This document shows positions 8,330 through 17,230 of a DNA stretch of 64,000 bases, piece by piece. The stretch is taken from contig NZ_JAIUJR010000003.1 of assembly GCF_020166335.1 (NCBI RefSeq), positions 248,001-312,000 on the forward strand. The letters are read 5' to 3'. The notes below the pieces were generated by a model, which did not search any database, was not told the origin of the DNA, and was given only the letters and a program-made list of their open reading frames with translations. A program made the translations under genes and the position numbers. Within the stretch, counting starts at the first letter, position 1, and every line of letters begins with the position of its first letter. The DNA comes from Winogradskyella alexanderae. Lineage in GTDB: Bacteria; Bacteroidota; Bacteroidia; Flavobacteriales; Flavobacteriaceae.

Positions 8330-8824
8330 TTACGGATTTAATATTGTTCTCAATTTCTTTTTTACACGATTCATTTTAACACGTGCATTTACTTCGGTTA
8401 TACCCAAAGTTTCACTAATCTCTCTATAATCCTTATCTTCTAAATACAAGAATACCAAGGCTTTTTCTATGTCGTTTAATTGATGAATTGCATTGTATAA
8501 GAGTTTCAACTGTTCCTCTTCCGTGTCATCATATTCTTCAGCTTTAATTTTAAACTGAACACTATCAAACTCTTGTGTGTTTATTCTTCGTTTAGATTTT
8601 CGGTATAGCGTAATAGCTGTATTTAATCCAACACGATACATCCAGGTACTAAACTTTGAATCGCCTCTAAATTTTGGAAAAGCACGCCATAATTGGATTG
8701 TTATTTCCTGAAACAAATCATTATGTGCATCTGCATTATTGGTATACAACCTACATACTTTATGAATAATGTTTTGATGCTGCTGCAACTGTTCAACAAA
8801 ACGATGTTCGAGTTCTTTGTTCAA
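8330..8824 (-). CDS. ECF RNA polymerase sigma factor
   Basis: A 164-residue sigma-70 family protein of ECF type. Region 2 spans about residues 12-80, with DLFQEITIQLWRAFPKF and FSTWMYRVGLNTAITLYRK, which contact core polymerase and the -10 element. Region 4 lies at about 108-160, with the helix-turn-helix YREISETLGITEVNARVKMNRVKKKL. The linker between them is acidic (DDTEEEQ). The start is a TTG at 8824; no ATG lies nearby in frame and region 2 follows immediately. It leads a two-gene unit with the four-TM protein. Its regulon cannot be read from the window. Confidence 0.9.
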   Translation of the reverse strand: MNKELEHRFVEQLQQHQNIIHKVCRLYTNNADAHNDLFQEITIQLWRAFPKFRGDSKFSTWMYRVGLNTAITLYRKSKRRINTQEFDSVQFKIKAEEYDDTEEEQLKLLYNAIHQLNDIEKALVFLYLEDKDYREISETLGITEVNARVKMNRVKKKLRTILNP

Positions 8825-8862
8825 TTGATGATTTTGGTTAGTTACACCATTAGTAGTTATAC

Positions 8863-9543
8863 TTAGGTGTTTGTTACATTAATTTTTAAAATACCCATAA
8901 CAATTAAGTACTGCGCTAATGCATAGGAAATCATTATAAATATACCTGAAAATGGAATACTGACATAGAACTTATTGATTGCCAATAAACTATCTGAAAT
9001 CACAAAACTTATTGCTCCTGCAAGTACAAGTAGATAGCTCCTATTTGATACCTGTTTTTTTCTGAGAAAAGCTGTTATAGTCATAGTTAGAATTACTATA
9101 ATGTAGAGCAAAACAGGTATTATCATTTCATCTAGTCTTTCCTTTAATAAAGTAAACAGTGAAACAGCATAAATAACTAATATTAATCCAAACCCAATTG
9201 CTTTCGTTGGTTTACTTCTGTGTTTTAGAAACGTAATTATATACATTATGTGTGCCAGTAAAAAAGCGAGTAAACCCAATGTAAAAAAAAGGGCATTCTG
9301 GGTCACAAACATGAGTAAAATGTCCCCAATAACAGAAAACAGCAATGCTAAAAGAGTAGTATTTCTAATGTCCTTTGGCAATACATCGGAATTATTATAG
9401 ACCAAAATCATTAAGCTAAATACGATTGCTGGTTTTGCAAGGTAATGCGCATAAGTCAAACTGGACAGATTGCCGGTAACTAACTCTACTATAACAATTA
9501 ACATGAATAAAATTGAGAACTTTTTTTCAGCAGTAGAAAGCAT
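8863..9543 (-). CDS. YhhN family lysoplasmalogenase-like membrane protein
   Basis: About 226 residues and seven to eight transmembrane segments. The family blocks KPAIVFSLMILVY and LALLFSVIGDILLMF are present; the conserved Asp in the latter belongs to the YhhN/TMEM86 active-site region. TMEM86B and bacterial members hydrolyse the vinyl-ether bond of lysoplasmalogens, releasing an aldehyde. Whether this bacterium contains plasmalogens is unknown, so the substrate is open. The start is placed at the ATG of 9543, because the alternative upstream ATG at 9567 overlaps the TATATTTG promoter box on this strand. It has its own promoter and lies 38 bp upstream of the sigma-factor gene, so read-through into that unit is possible. 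Confidence 0.75.
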   Translation of the reverse strand: MLSTAEKKFSILFMLIVIVELVTGNLSSLTYAHYLAKPAIVFSLMILVYNNSDVLPKDIRNTTLLALLFSVIGDILLMFVTQNALFFTLGLLAFLLAHIMYIITFLKHRSKPTKAIGFGLILVIYAVSLFTLLKERLDEMIIPVLLYIIVILTMTITAFLRKKQVSNRSYLLVLAGAISFVISDSLLAINKFYVSIPFSGIFIMISYALAQYLIVMGILKINVTNT

Positions 9544-9564
9544 AGGTATTTTTTGATGTAGTTT

Positions 9565-9572
9565 CAAATATA
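9565..9572 (-). promoter_or_regulatory. TATATTTG -7 box for the YhhN gene
   Basis: On the minus strand the octamer matches TAnnTTTG and lies 21 bp upstream of the ATG at 9543. It overlaps the earlier candidate start codon at 9567, which argues that translation begins at 9543. Confidence 0.5.
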
Positions 9573-9675
9573 TTCAATTCGTCCTTGATATATAACAGTT
9601 CAGTTAAAATGAATTTCCAAATCTTAGGTATTACCAGAAATTTGTATCACAATCAATTAACGAACAGTATCATTA

Positions 9676-11850
9676 ATGAAAACGCTAATCACACTCGTAA
9701 CATTATTAATAGGTAGCACTATTTACGCCCAAACTACAATATCAGGAAGAGTGACCGACGCTAGAAATGAGCCTATACAAGGTGCCAATGTTTACTTAGA
9801 AGGTACTTATGACGGAGCTACCACAAACGAAAAAGGAAGTTTTATATTTACCACAGAAGAGCAGGGCCAACGTGCATTGATTATTTCCTTTCTTTCTTAT
9901 GAAACCAAAACAATATTTGAGGACGTTTCGCAACTCAACAAATTAGAAATTAAATTAAGAGAGGATGTAGAAACCCTTGATGCTGTGGTATTAAGCGCTG
10001 GGACATTCGAAGCGAGCGACAACAGTAAGGTTTCTGTATTAAAACCTTTAGATGTAGTTACTACTGCCAGTGCATTAGGCGATTTTGTTGGTGCATTACA
10101 AACACTTCCTGGAACGTCCAATAATGCAGAAGACGGTCGTTTATTTGTTAGAGGAGGCGACGCAAATGAGACCCAGATTTTTATTGATGGTATCCGTGTA
10201 TTTACGCCTTTTACGCCTACTACTAATAATCTTCCATCACGAGGTCGTTATTCGCCATTTTTATTTGATGGTATAACATTTTCTACAGGAGGTTATTCTG
10301 CTGAATTCGGTCAGGCGCTTTCAAGTGTCCTTCTTTTAAACACCATTGACGAGCCGGATCAGGAAAAAACAGAAGTGAGTTTAATGACTGTTGGTGCTAC
10401 TTTGGGCAATACTCAAAAATGGGATAAATCATCATTGAGTTTTAATGCTTCATATATCAATTTAGCTCCGTATTTTGAAATTTTTGACAATCGCAACACT
10501 TTTCAAGAGCCATTTCAAGCCGCACAGGGCGAAATGGTCTTTAGACAAAAATTAAACAGCGGTATTTTTAAGTTTTATTCAGCTTTTGACTTTACTAACT
10601 TTAAATTGACGCAAGAGGATATTAATTTTGAAGACGGTTTAAATTTTAGTTTAGATAATAGGAATTTTTACCTCAACTCTTCTTACATAGGTGCGCTAGG
10701 TGATAGTTGGTCTCTTAGGACTGGAATTAGTTTTACTCACGATAACACAACAAATGGAATTGAGTCTATTGGGATAAATAGTTTTGAGAACTCTGCTCAC
10801 CTGAAATTAAGATTAAAAAAACGTTTTAGTAGCCGTTTTAAACTGAGTCTAGGTGCTGAGCAATTCATTACGGGTTACAATGAAAGTTTTCAGAACGATA
10901 ATTTTAATGTATCCTATGGTTTTGACAATAATATTACCGCCGGATTCACTGAAGCCGATGTCATTTTCTCTAAAACGTTTGCTTTAAAGGCTGGAATACG
11001 TGCTGATTATAGTTCAATTTTCAACAAAATGGAAGTTGCACCAAGATTAGCTTTGGCTTATAAAAGCTCCAAAAATGGTCAGTTTTCTCTGGCCTACGGT
11101 AACTTTTATCAAAACCCAGGTAATAATATCCTTCGGTTTGAACAAGATCTTGAGGCTCAAAAAACAACACAATACATTCTAAATTATCAGTATGTTAATG
11201 GTGGCAGAATTTTTAGAGCAGAGGCTTACAGAAAGGACTATGACAACTTAGTAAAATTTGACAGTGATTTTACTAATTTAAACAATGACTTGAATAATAA
11301 TATCGATACAAACTTCAATACTAGCGGAGATGGTTATGCACAGGGAATTGATTTATTTTGGCGCGATAATTCAAGTATTAAAAATCTAGATTACTGGATA
11401 AGCTACTCTTATTTAGACACGGAGCGCAACCATCAGAATTTTCGAGAAGCGGCACAACCCAACTTTGCTTCAAATCATAATTTTTCTATAGTTGGAAAAT
11501 ATTGGATTGAAGATTGGAAAAGCCAACTTGGTATCGATTATACATTTGCTTCAGGTCGTCCATACAACAATCCCAATACAAATGATTTTCTTGCAGAGCG
11601 AACAAAATCGTTCAATAGTATAAGCTTAAACTGGGCATATTTAATCGATCAGCAAAAGATATTGTATTTCTCGGTGAACAATGTACTTGGCTTTAAGAAT
11701 ATCAATGGCTATCAATATTCAAATACGCCAGATGTAAATGGACAATTTGATCGAATGGCGTTCCGCCCAGCGACGGATCAATTCTTTTTTGTCGGCTTTT
11801 TCTGGACCATAAGCGAGGATGGTACAGATAATCAATTAGACAATTTGTAG
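9676..11850 (+). CDS. TonB-dependent receptor with carboxypeptidase-regulatory-like domain
   Basis: A 724-residue outer-membrane receptor. The signal peptide is residues 1-18 (LIGSTIYAQ). Residues 20-100 form a carboxypeptidase-D regulatory-like beta-sandwich beginning TISGRVTDARNEPIQGANVYL. The plug domain follows at about 110-225, with FVRGGDANETQIFIDGIRV. The remainder is a beta-barrel rich in alternating aromatic strands and ends with a terminal strand containing FFVGFFWTISE followed by a short acidic tail. Such receptors import large or scarce ligands using energy delivered by TonB. A tonB gene lies 91 bp downstream, suggesting a dedicated pair. No SusD-like lipoprotein is adjacent, so glycan import is not indicated and the ligand is unknown. 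Confidence 0.9.
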   Translation: MKTLITLVTLLIGSTIYAQTTISGRVTDARNEPIQGANVYLEGTYDGATTNEKGSFIFTTEEQGQRALIISFLSYETKTIFEDVSQLNKLEIKLREDVETLDAVVLSAGTFEASDNSKVSVLKPLDVVTTASALGDFVGALQTLPGTSNNAEDGRLFVRGGDANETQIFIDGIRVFTPFTPTTNNLPSRGRYSPFLFDGITFSTGGYSAEFGQALSSVLLLNTIDEPDQEKTEVSLMTVGATLGNTQKWDKSSLSFNASYINLAPYFEIFDNRNTFQEPFQAAQGEMVFRQKLNSGIFKFYSAFDFTNFKLTQEDINFEDGLNFSLDNRNFYLNSSYIGALGDSWSLRTGISFTHDNTTNGIESIGINSFENSAHLKLRLKKRFSSRFKLSLGAEQFITGYNESFQNDNFNVSYGFDNNITAGFTEADVIFSKTFALKAGIRADYSSIFNKMEVAPRLALAYKSSKNGQFSLAYGNFYQNPGNNILRFEQDLEAQKTTQYILNYQYVNGGRIFRAEAYRKDYDNLVKFDSDFTNLNNDLNNNIDTNFNTSGDGYAQGIDLFWRDNSSIKNLDYWISYSYLDTERNHQNFREAAQPNFASNHNFSIVGKYWIEDWKSQLGIDYTFASGRPYNNPNTNDFLAERTKSFNSISLNWAYLIDQQKILYFSVNNVLGFKNINGYQYSNTPDVNGQFDRMAFRPATDQFFFVGFFWTISEDGTDNQLDNL

Positions 11851-11941
11851 CTTGCAGATACAGACCATTTGGGCAAATATGACTTTTGTCATAATTATTA
11901 CGCTAAGTGATGATTAACTTTATACTATAAAATTAAACGTC

Positions 11942-12667
11942 ATGGAACTCAAAAAAAATCCAAAAGCCAATGTAGGTCGAAACAGCAGTTTATATTTTGC
12001 TGTTGGCTTAAACGTAATGTTAGTTCTTACTTATTTAGGACTAGAACATAAGACTTACGAAAAAGAGAGTACTAAGATAGATATCTTAATGTTACAAGAT
12101 CAATTAGAAGAAGATATTCCTATAACTACGATTAACATTCCACCTCCACCTCCACCTCCAAAGGCTATCGTTTCAGAAGCAATTAAAGTAGTTGAAGACG
12201 TTGATGATGTTGAAGAAACAGTTGTTGAAAGTACTGAAATGAGCCAAGATGATATTATTGAAGAGGTAGTAGCAGTAGAGGAAGTAGCAGTAGAGGAAGT
12301 AGAAGAAGATATAGAAGTTCCTTTCGCAGTAATTGAGAAAGTGCCTATTTTCCCAGGATGTAAAGGTAACAATGCGGCATTAAAAGCTTGTTTCCAAAAG
12401 AAAATGCAAGAACACCTACACAAGCATTTTAGATATCCAACTGTTGCGGCTGAGCTGAATATAACAGGTAGAGTATTTGTTTTCTTCCTAATTGACAAAG
12501 ATGGAAAGGTCACAAAGATTAGAACCAGAGGTCCGGATAAATTGTTAGAAACAGAAGCTCAACGTATTATTAGTTTACTTCCTAAAATGGAACCAGGTAA
12601 ACAACGAAACAAACCAGTAGGCGTACCATATAGCATACCAATTAATTTTGTATTGCAACAACAATAG
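11942..12667 (+). CDS. tonB: TonB energy transducer with acidic linker
   Basis: A 241-residue inner-membrane-anchored protein. One transmembrane helix lies at about residues 17-36 (SLYFAVGLNVMLVLTYLGL). A seven-proline run near residues 62-68 marks the start of the periplasmic linker, which then becomes strongly acidic (VEDVDDVEETVVE, EEVVAVEEVAVEEVEEDIE) rather than the Pro/Lys-rich linker of enterobacterial TonB. The C-terminal domain at about 135-240 carries the flavobacterial start EKVPIFPGC and the block NITGRVFVFFLIDKDGKV, which contacts the TonB box of receptors. Inside the linker a 15-bp unit is tandemly repeated (12269-12283 and 12284-12298), encoding VAVEE twice. It follows the receptor gene and likely energises it. 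Confidence 0.9.
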   Translation: MELKKNPKANVGRNSSLYFAVGLNVMLVLTYLGLEHKTYEKESTKIDILMLQDQLEEDIPITTINIPPPPPPPKAIVSEAIKVVEDVDDVEETVVESTEMSQDDIIEEVVAVEEVAVEEVEEDIEVPFAVIEKVPIFPGCKGNNAALKACFQKKMQEHLHKHFRYPTVAAELNITGRVFVFFLIDKDGKVTKIRTRGPDKLLETEAQRIISLLPKMEPGKQRNKPVGVPYSIPINFVLQQQ

Positions 12668-12712
12668 AAACTAAAATTTATAAAACTTGGTTTAGATAAA
12701 TTTGATTGACGG

Positions 12713-12736
12713 CAAAACCTCAGAAATGAGGTTTTG
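12713..12736. terminator. Bidirectional hairpin between tonB and the acetyltransferase gene
   Basis: Ten-base arms CAAAACCTCA (12713-12722) and TGAGGTTTTG (12727-12736) flank a GAAA loop. The element lies in the convergent gap, 45 bp after tonB and 6 bp after the end of the acetyltransferase gene. Confidence 0.7.
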
Positions 12737-12741
12737 TTGCT

Positions 12742-13266
12742 TTATAAAGCTTGATTAAATACTTTATACCAGTTACAAAGGTTCCCATCAAAAATGAATG
12801 TGCCATCTTGTATCATACCAATTTTCTTCAAAATTTTATTGGATACCATATGATCTGACTGTGCACATGCATTTATTTCTTTTAATTTGAGTGATGTAAA
12901 TCCGTATTTGAGGGAGGCAATTGCCGATTCTGTAGCATAACCTTTTCCCCAAAATTCCTCTTTTAATCTGTAACCTAAATCGTAATAATTTAATTCTTTT
13001 CGAACCTCACGCTCATATTTCAAACCAGACCAGCCAATAAACTCATCGGTCGATTTTAAGATCATTGCTAAACGTCCTACACCGTAATCTTGATGTTGCT
13101 GTAAAATATTTTCTATTATTGATCGTGATTGTTCAATTGAAGTTACAGGTTTATTACCCAAAAATCTATGGACTTTTGGATTAGAATCCATTTCAAACAT
13201 ATCATGTGCATCGGTAAGAAATAATTGCCTTAGATAAAGGCGTGCTGTTTCAATTAGATGCGTCAT
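12742..13266 (-). CDS. GNAT family N-acetyltransferase (RimJ/RimL-like)
   Basis: A 174-residue acetyltransferase starting MTHLIETARLYLRQL, the usual RimJ/RimL-type opening. The acetyl-CoA region is seen as DLGYRLKEEFWGKGYATES (about residues 95-115), with the Q/RxxGxG/A-like block WGKGYA. Downstream, AIASLKYGF and VSNKILKKIGM form the C-terminal helix and strand. The ATG at 13266 overlaps the TGA of the redoxin gene (ATGA), a typical coupled arrangement; a GTG two codons earlier is less likely. Substrate, whether protein N-terminus, amino acid or antibiotic, cannot be inferred. Confidence 0.85.
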   Translation of the reverse strand: MTHLIETARLYLRQLFLTDAHDMFEMDSNPKVHRFLGNKPVTSIEQSRSIIENILQQHQDYGVGRLAMILKSTDEFIGWSGLKYEREVRKELNYYDLGYRLKEEFWGKGYATESAIASLKYGFTSLKLKEINACAQSDHMVSNKILKKIGMIQDGTFIFDGNLCNWYKVFNQAL

Positions 13267-13817
13267 TTCCACTTAATATTGCAACCCATACTTGGCTTTT
13301 GGTTTTGACTAATTGGAGTATTGTTTACCAAACCACTCATGGCATTTCTTAAATCTTGGCCAGTTACAGGAATATCATTTCCTGGTCGTGAGCCATCTAG
13401 CTGACCGGCATAAACCAGCTCTAAATTGGTATTAAACAAGAAGAAATCTGGAGTACAAGCCGCGTCATACGCCTTGGCAACATTTTGCGTCTCGTCATAG
13501 AGATATGGAAAAGGGTATCCATTTTCTTTGGCGTGTAACTTCATTTTATCTGGTCCATCCTGAGGATAATTCACAACATCGTTGCTTGATATGGCAATAC
13601 AATTGATACCTTGTTTTTTGTAATCATTTGCCAGCTTAACCAATTCTTTATTTACATGAATTACAAATGGACAATGATTACAGATAAACATTACCAACGT
13701 TCCTTTTTTACCACTCAGTTGGTGTAAAGATTTTAATTTATCATCTTTTGTGTCAATAAGTGAAAAGTCTGGAGCTTTAGTACCCAAAGGCATCATGTTA
13801 GATTCTGTTCTAGCCAT
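13263..13817 (-). CDS. Thioredoxin-fold redoxin (AhpC/TSA-like)
   Basis: A 184-residue cytosolic thioredoxin-fold protein with no signal peptide. After PLGTKAPDFSLIDTKD, the core LVMFICNHCPFVIHV (near residues 40-55) supplies a CxxC-P redox site, CNHCP. AISSNDVVNYPQDGPDKMK and the PYLYDETQNVAKAY block follow, as in the redoxin/peroxiredoxin-like subfamily common in Bacteroidota. It is likely a thiol reductase or peroxidase; the resolving partner is unknown. Its ATG is 26 bp from the divergent csaA start, and its stop overlaps the acetyltransferase start, forming a two-gene unit. Confidence 0.82.
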   Translation of the reverse strand: MARTESNMMPLGTKAPDFSLIDTKDDKLKSLHQLSGKKGTLVMFICNHCPFVIHVNKELVKLANDYKKQGINCIAISSNDVVNYPQDGPDKMKLHAKENGYPFPYLYDETQNVAKAYDAACTPDFFLFNTNLELVYAGQLDGSRPGNDIPVTGQDLRNAMSGLVNNTPISQNQKPSMGCNIKWK

Positions 13818-13843
13818 TTTTTTAGTTTTATTACTTTTAAACT

Positions 13844-14179
13844 ATGGATAATATAATAACATTTGAAGACTTTACAAAGATAGATTTGCGTGTGGGTACT
13901 ATTATTGAAACCAAGGATTTTCCAGAGGCCAAAACCCCTGCTTACAAGCTCACTATAGATTTTGGCCCTCTTGGAATAAAGAAATCTTCAGCTCAAATAA
14001 CAACTATTTATAAAAAAGGCGATTTGCTAAACAAACAGATTATTGCTATTGTAAACTTTCCAAAAAAGCAAATAGCCAACTTTATGAGTGAATGTCTCGT
14101 TATGGGAGCAGTTAAAGCAAACGACGTGTATTTATTGCACCCTGAAACTAAGGTTAAAAACGGCACTCAAGTTTCATAA
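13844..14179 (+). CDS. csaA: CsaA-like tRNA-binding-domain chaperone
   Basis: A 111-residue single-domain protein of the tRNA-binding (EMAP-II/Trbp111) OB-fold type. The opening ITFEDFTKIDLRVGTIIET and the C-terminal LVMGAVKANDVYLLHPETKVKNGTQV are diagnostic of CsaA, a homodimeric chaperone described as aiding Sec-dependent export in Bacillus. It is the full family length. It stands 26 bp from the divergent redoxin gene and is convergent, 3 bp apart, with the carboxypeptidase gene. A role in export rather than tRNA binding is knowledge from other species, not shown here. Confidence 0.88.
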   Translation: MDNIITFEDFTKIDLRVGTIIETKDFPEAKTPAYKLTIDFGPLGIKKSSAQITTIYKKGDLLNKQIIAIVNFPKKQIANFMSECLVMGAVKANDVYLLHPETKVKNGTQVS

Positions 14180-14182
14180 AAA

Positions 14183-16693
14183 TTACATTTCGTCCCTAAA
14201 GAAAACTGCATTCATTAACAAACGGTTTGTACCATACCAAAACGCCCTAAAATTGGTATTATCGGTAAATCCAATGATTTTGCCACGTCCTAATCTTCCG
14301 ATTTTTAAGGGTACAGAGAGGCTTAGACTATCAAGATTTTCTTCAGAAATATAGCCACTTAACAATGGTTTTTCAGTATACTGAATAGGATTGTTATAGC
14401 TGTTTTTATCTGCTTTAATAAACAATGTTGTATTTCTGAACATTGGTAATTCGTAAGAGGTAATTCCAAAATTTATTGGATGCGTACGATCTATTTTAGT
14501 ATTAAAAATTGCACCGCCTATAACCTGTGCTCCTCTAAAATTACTTCGTTGTTCAAAGTTTATATTTTTGGCTTTGATGTTATTTCGTTTCTTAAAATCG
14601 ATTTTCAATATTTCCTTACTGTTTAACCAACTTAGAGCATTTCTATAAGCGACCAAAGTACCACCGGCTTCAATCCAGGATTTCAACTTTTTGGTGTTGG
14701 TTTCACTTAATCCAGAATTAGAATTTACCATGATAATGGTGTTGTATCTACTCAAATCAGCTCTACCAATTGATTTGGTATCCAGTTTGGTAGCAATAAT
14801 ATCGTAACGTGTGTCCAATAAATGCCATATTTCGCCAGCATCATAAGAAGACATTCCATCCCCAACTAACAATGCTATTTTTGGCAATTCTACTGATCTA
14901 AAGTTTCGACTTCCAAGATCAATTCCTTCATTTAATCCTGTTGAAACAGCATCAATAGTGATATGACTTTCTTGGGCTAGATCCTCTAAAAAAAGATAGA
15001 GTTCAGTTGTATTTAGTTTTTGATTCTTTGCTGGAATCATTATAGTACCATAATCGTATGACTTACCATTAGACCTAAATTGTTTCAGGCTTACCTTAGC
15101 TCTTAAACCTTTATTTAATATCTTATTTAAGAGTTTTGGGGTGTAATACTCATGCCATTCAAATAGGTAGGCGTATTCGCTTTTTGAAGTCACACCGCCA
15201 CGTTTATGCTTAAGTTCATTAATGACATTCCCAGCATTGGCAGTCGTAGTCTCAGAATAATCCAAATTAAACGCTAAAGGAAACGTCCAGGCCGAAATAT
15301 CGTAGAACAAACTGTCCTGAAAGCTTGTACGTTTTTCAAACATGGCATTAATTAGTCTTGTATTTTTCTGATTTTTAGGAACGATAAAAGCGTTGCCTTT
15401 TTTGAATGTTTTGCCATCTTCGGTAAAATCAGTTTTCAACTCGTGAAACTTAATTTTATGACGATATAAAATTTCTGCTAGATGTTTGGTTCTTGAAGCA
15501 TCTTTAGTATTGCCAAAAACAATAGCTTTATTTTTTTCTTTTGAGGCTTCATTACGTGCATTTTTAAAAAAGTCATGCTGGTATTTTAAAATCTCTTGGC
15601 GCATACCAACTGCAGCGCTCAATGTTGATAATGAAGCGGTGAATTGATTTCTAATGGTAAAAGGAAAGGTTAAAAGACCATTATCGCTTTCTTGAACATG
15701 ACCACGAGAACTAGCCTGCTCAAATAAGATACCTATACCACCATTAATATCTGGAAATGTAGAACCTTTTCCATAATAAAAGTCATCAAAGCTCTCTTCG
15801 GAATAGTAGAGCGAACCAATTTTATCAAGAGCTTTGGCATGGTATTCTGCGATACCTTTTGTTAATTCTTGATTTAGTTTTGGAGTTAACGGATGGGTTC
15901 TCGATGGGATCCCAGGTTGAAAGAAGAAACTAGAATTGGTTCCCATCTCGTGATGATCTGTTAGGATATTAGGCAACCAATCATGAAAGGTTTTTATTCT
16001 TGCTCTAGATTCAGGTAATTGCACTGGTAACCAATCTCTATTCATATCAAACCAATAGTGATTTGTGCGCCCGCCTGGCCATACCTCAGAGTATTCCCTG
16101 TCATTAGGATCAGGATTGAGATTTATATTCCTATTAGTATTGGCCCAATATGCAAAGCGTTGTAAACCATCTGGATTAAATGATGGATCGAATAGAATAA
16201 CTGTATTATTTAAAAGATTTTCAATTTCGGCACCTTCAGCTGCAGCTAAGTAGTAGGCTACTAATAGTGCTGCATTAGAACCACTAGGTTCATTACCATG
16301 TATCGAATAACCTTGATAAACAACTACAGGGCGGTTTTTGAAGGTGGTACTATTTTTTTCTGTAGCATCCAGGTGTTTGGTTTTAATCTTATCTAAATTT
16401 TGATGATTTTGTGGTGAGGTAATGGTAAGTAGAATAAGAGGTCTGTCCTCAAATGTTTTACCTCTGTCTTCAATGGTTATCCTATCAGAAGCATTTGCTA
16501 AGGCATACATATAATGTACCAGTTTATCGTGGGTTATATGCCACTCCCCAACATTATGACCTATTATACTTTGTGGTGTTGGAATGCTTTCATTGTATGA
16601 AATATCTTGTGGTAAATAGTAGGCTAGATCTGTTTGAGACTGTGAGCATAAGAGGGTAGTGGTAAGTAATAAAAATAGGATACTACGAAACAT
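14183..16693 (-). CDS. Secreted M14 zinc carboxypeptidase
   Basis: An 836-residue exported peptidase; residues 1-18 are a signal peptide (FLLLTTTLLCSQ). The M14 domain covers about 45-370. Zinc ligands are visible as H132 and E135 in HGNEPSG and a His at 247-248 in DHHEMG. The substrate-binding block DMNRDW lies near 216-221, and the likely catalytic Glu is E325 in GILFEQASSRG. The remaining 450 residues include a glutamine-amidotransferase-like beta/alpha region (IALLVGDGMSSYDAGEIWHLLD, TIIMVNSNSGLSE) seen in long Bacteroidota M14 peptidases. The enzyme probably trims C-terminal residues of peptides outside the cytoplasm. It is monocistronic and convergent with csaA. Confidence 0.88.
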   Translation of the reverse strand: MFRSILFLLLTTTLLCSQSQTDLAYYLPQDISYNESIPTPQSIIGHNVGEWHITHDKLVHYMYALANASDRITIEDRGKTFEDRPLILLTITSPQNHQNLDKIKTKHLDATEKNSTTFKNRPVVVYQGYSIHGNEPSGSNAALLVAYYLAAAEGAEIENLLNNTVILFDPSFNPDGLQRFAYWANTNRNINLNPDPNDREYSEVWPGGRTNHYWFDMNRDWLPVQLPESRARIKTFHDWLPNILTDHHEMGTNSSFFFQPGIPSRTHPLTPKLNQELTKGIAEYHAKALDKIGSLYYSEESFDDFYYGKGSTFPDINGGIGILFEQASSRGHVQESDNGLLTFPFTIRNQFTASLSTLSAAVGMRQEILKYQHDFFKNARNEASKEKNKAIVFGNTKDASRTKHLAEILYRHKIKFHELKTDFTEDGKTFKKGNAFIVPKNQKNTRLINAMFEKRTSFQDSLFYDISAWTFPLAFNLDYSETTTANAGNVINELKHKRGGVTSKSEYAYLFEWHEYYTPKLLNKILNKGLRAKVSLKQFRSNGKSYDYGTIMIPAKNQKLNTTELYLFLEDLAQESHITIDAVSTGLNEGIDLGSRNFRSVELPKIALLVGDGMSSYDAGEIWHLLDTRYDIIATKLDTKSIGRADLSRYNTIIMVNSNSGLSETNTKKLKSWIEAGGTLVAYRNALSWLNSKEILKIDFKKRNNIKAKNINFEQRSNFRGAQVIGGAIFNTKIDRTHPINFGITSYELPMFRNTTLFIKADKNSYNNPIQYTEKPLLSGYISEENLDSLSLSVPLKIGRLGRGKIIGFTDNTNFRAFWYGTNRLLMNAVFFRDEM

Positions 16694-16728
16694 AATAATT
16701 TAAGTTGGTTAGGCGCTAAAATTAAAGA

Positions 16729-16751
16729 AACCGTTACGATGGGTAACGGTT
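16729..16751 (-). terminator. Hairpin downstream of the DUF3276 gene
   Basis: Nine-base arms AACCGTTAC (16729-16737) and GTAACGGTT (16743-16751) flank a five-base loop, 28 bp beyond the DUF3276 stop codon on the minus strand. The U-tract is weak (TTTCTTT), so termination may be partial. Confidence 0.5.
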
Positions 16752-16779
16752 CTTAGTTTTAATTTAACAAAAGTAAATT

Positions 16780-17172
16780 TTAAATATCGTCAAAGCTTAT
16801 ATCTGTAAAGCTTTCTGTAGTTGGTTCAGTGTCCTGGGGAGTTTTTGCTTCTTGTTCTACAAAATCATCCTCTCTTTTGTAATCCTTTTGGTGTCTTTCA
16901 CTAATCACTTCTGAACCCTTCTCATTAATGATGTAATCTGTCATTTCACCTAGGATTTCTTTAAACTCTGAAAAGTCTTCCTTATAAAGATAAATTTTAT
17001 GCTTTTTGTAGTGGAAAGACCCATCTTCGTTGGTGAATTTCTTACTTTCCGTAATTGTTAAATAATAGTCTCCAGCTTTTGTGGCTCTTACATCAAAGAA
17101 ATAGGTCCTTCTTCCAGCCCGAAGTACTTTTGAAAATATTTCTTCTTTGTCCGTCATATCATAATCACTCAT
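16780..17172 (-). CDS. DUF3276 / PUR-like nucleic-acid-binding protein
   Basis: A 130-residue protein. Residues 7-85 contain one PUR-type repeat: EEIFSKVLRAGRRTYFFDVRATKAGDYYLTITESKK, then KHKIYLYKEDFSEFKEIL. This is the DUF3276 family typical of Bacteroidota, structurally related to eukaryotic Pur-alpha, which binds single-stranded DNA and RNA. The C-terminal 35 residues are acidic and disordered. Its in vivo target is unknown. It lies between the ABC transporter gene (58 bp upstream) and the M14 gene, all on the minus strand. Confidence 0.88.
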   Translation of the reverse strand: MSDYDMTDKEEIFSKVLRAGRRTYFFDVRATKAGDYYLTITESKKFTNEDGSFHYKKHKIYLYKEDFSEFKEILGEMTDYIINEKGSEVISERHQKDYKREDDFVEQEAKTPQDTEPTTESFTDISFDDI

Positions 17173-17230
17173 ATATTGATAGTTTTAATTCTTCTCAAAA
17201 ATCTAAAAAAAAAGTAAACTAGCAAATAAT

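Noticed and set aside
12100-12513. 137-residue open frame antisense to tonB
   Set aside because: Its Ser/Gly-rich sequence is the reverse reading of the acidic linker and proline run of TonB; no start context or family similarity.
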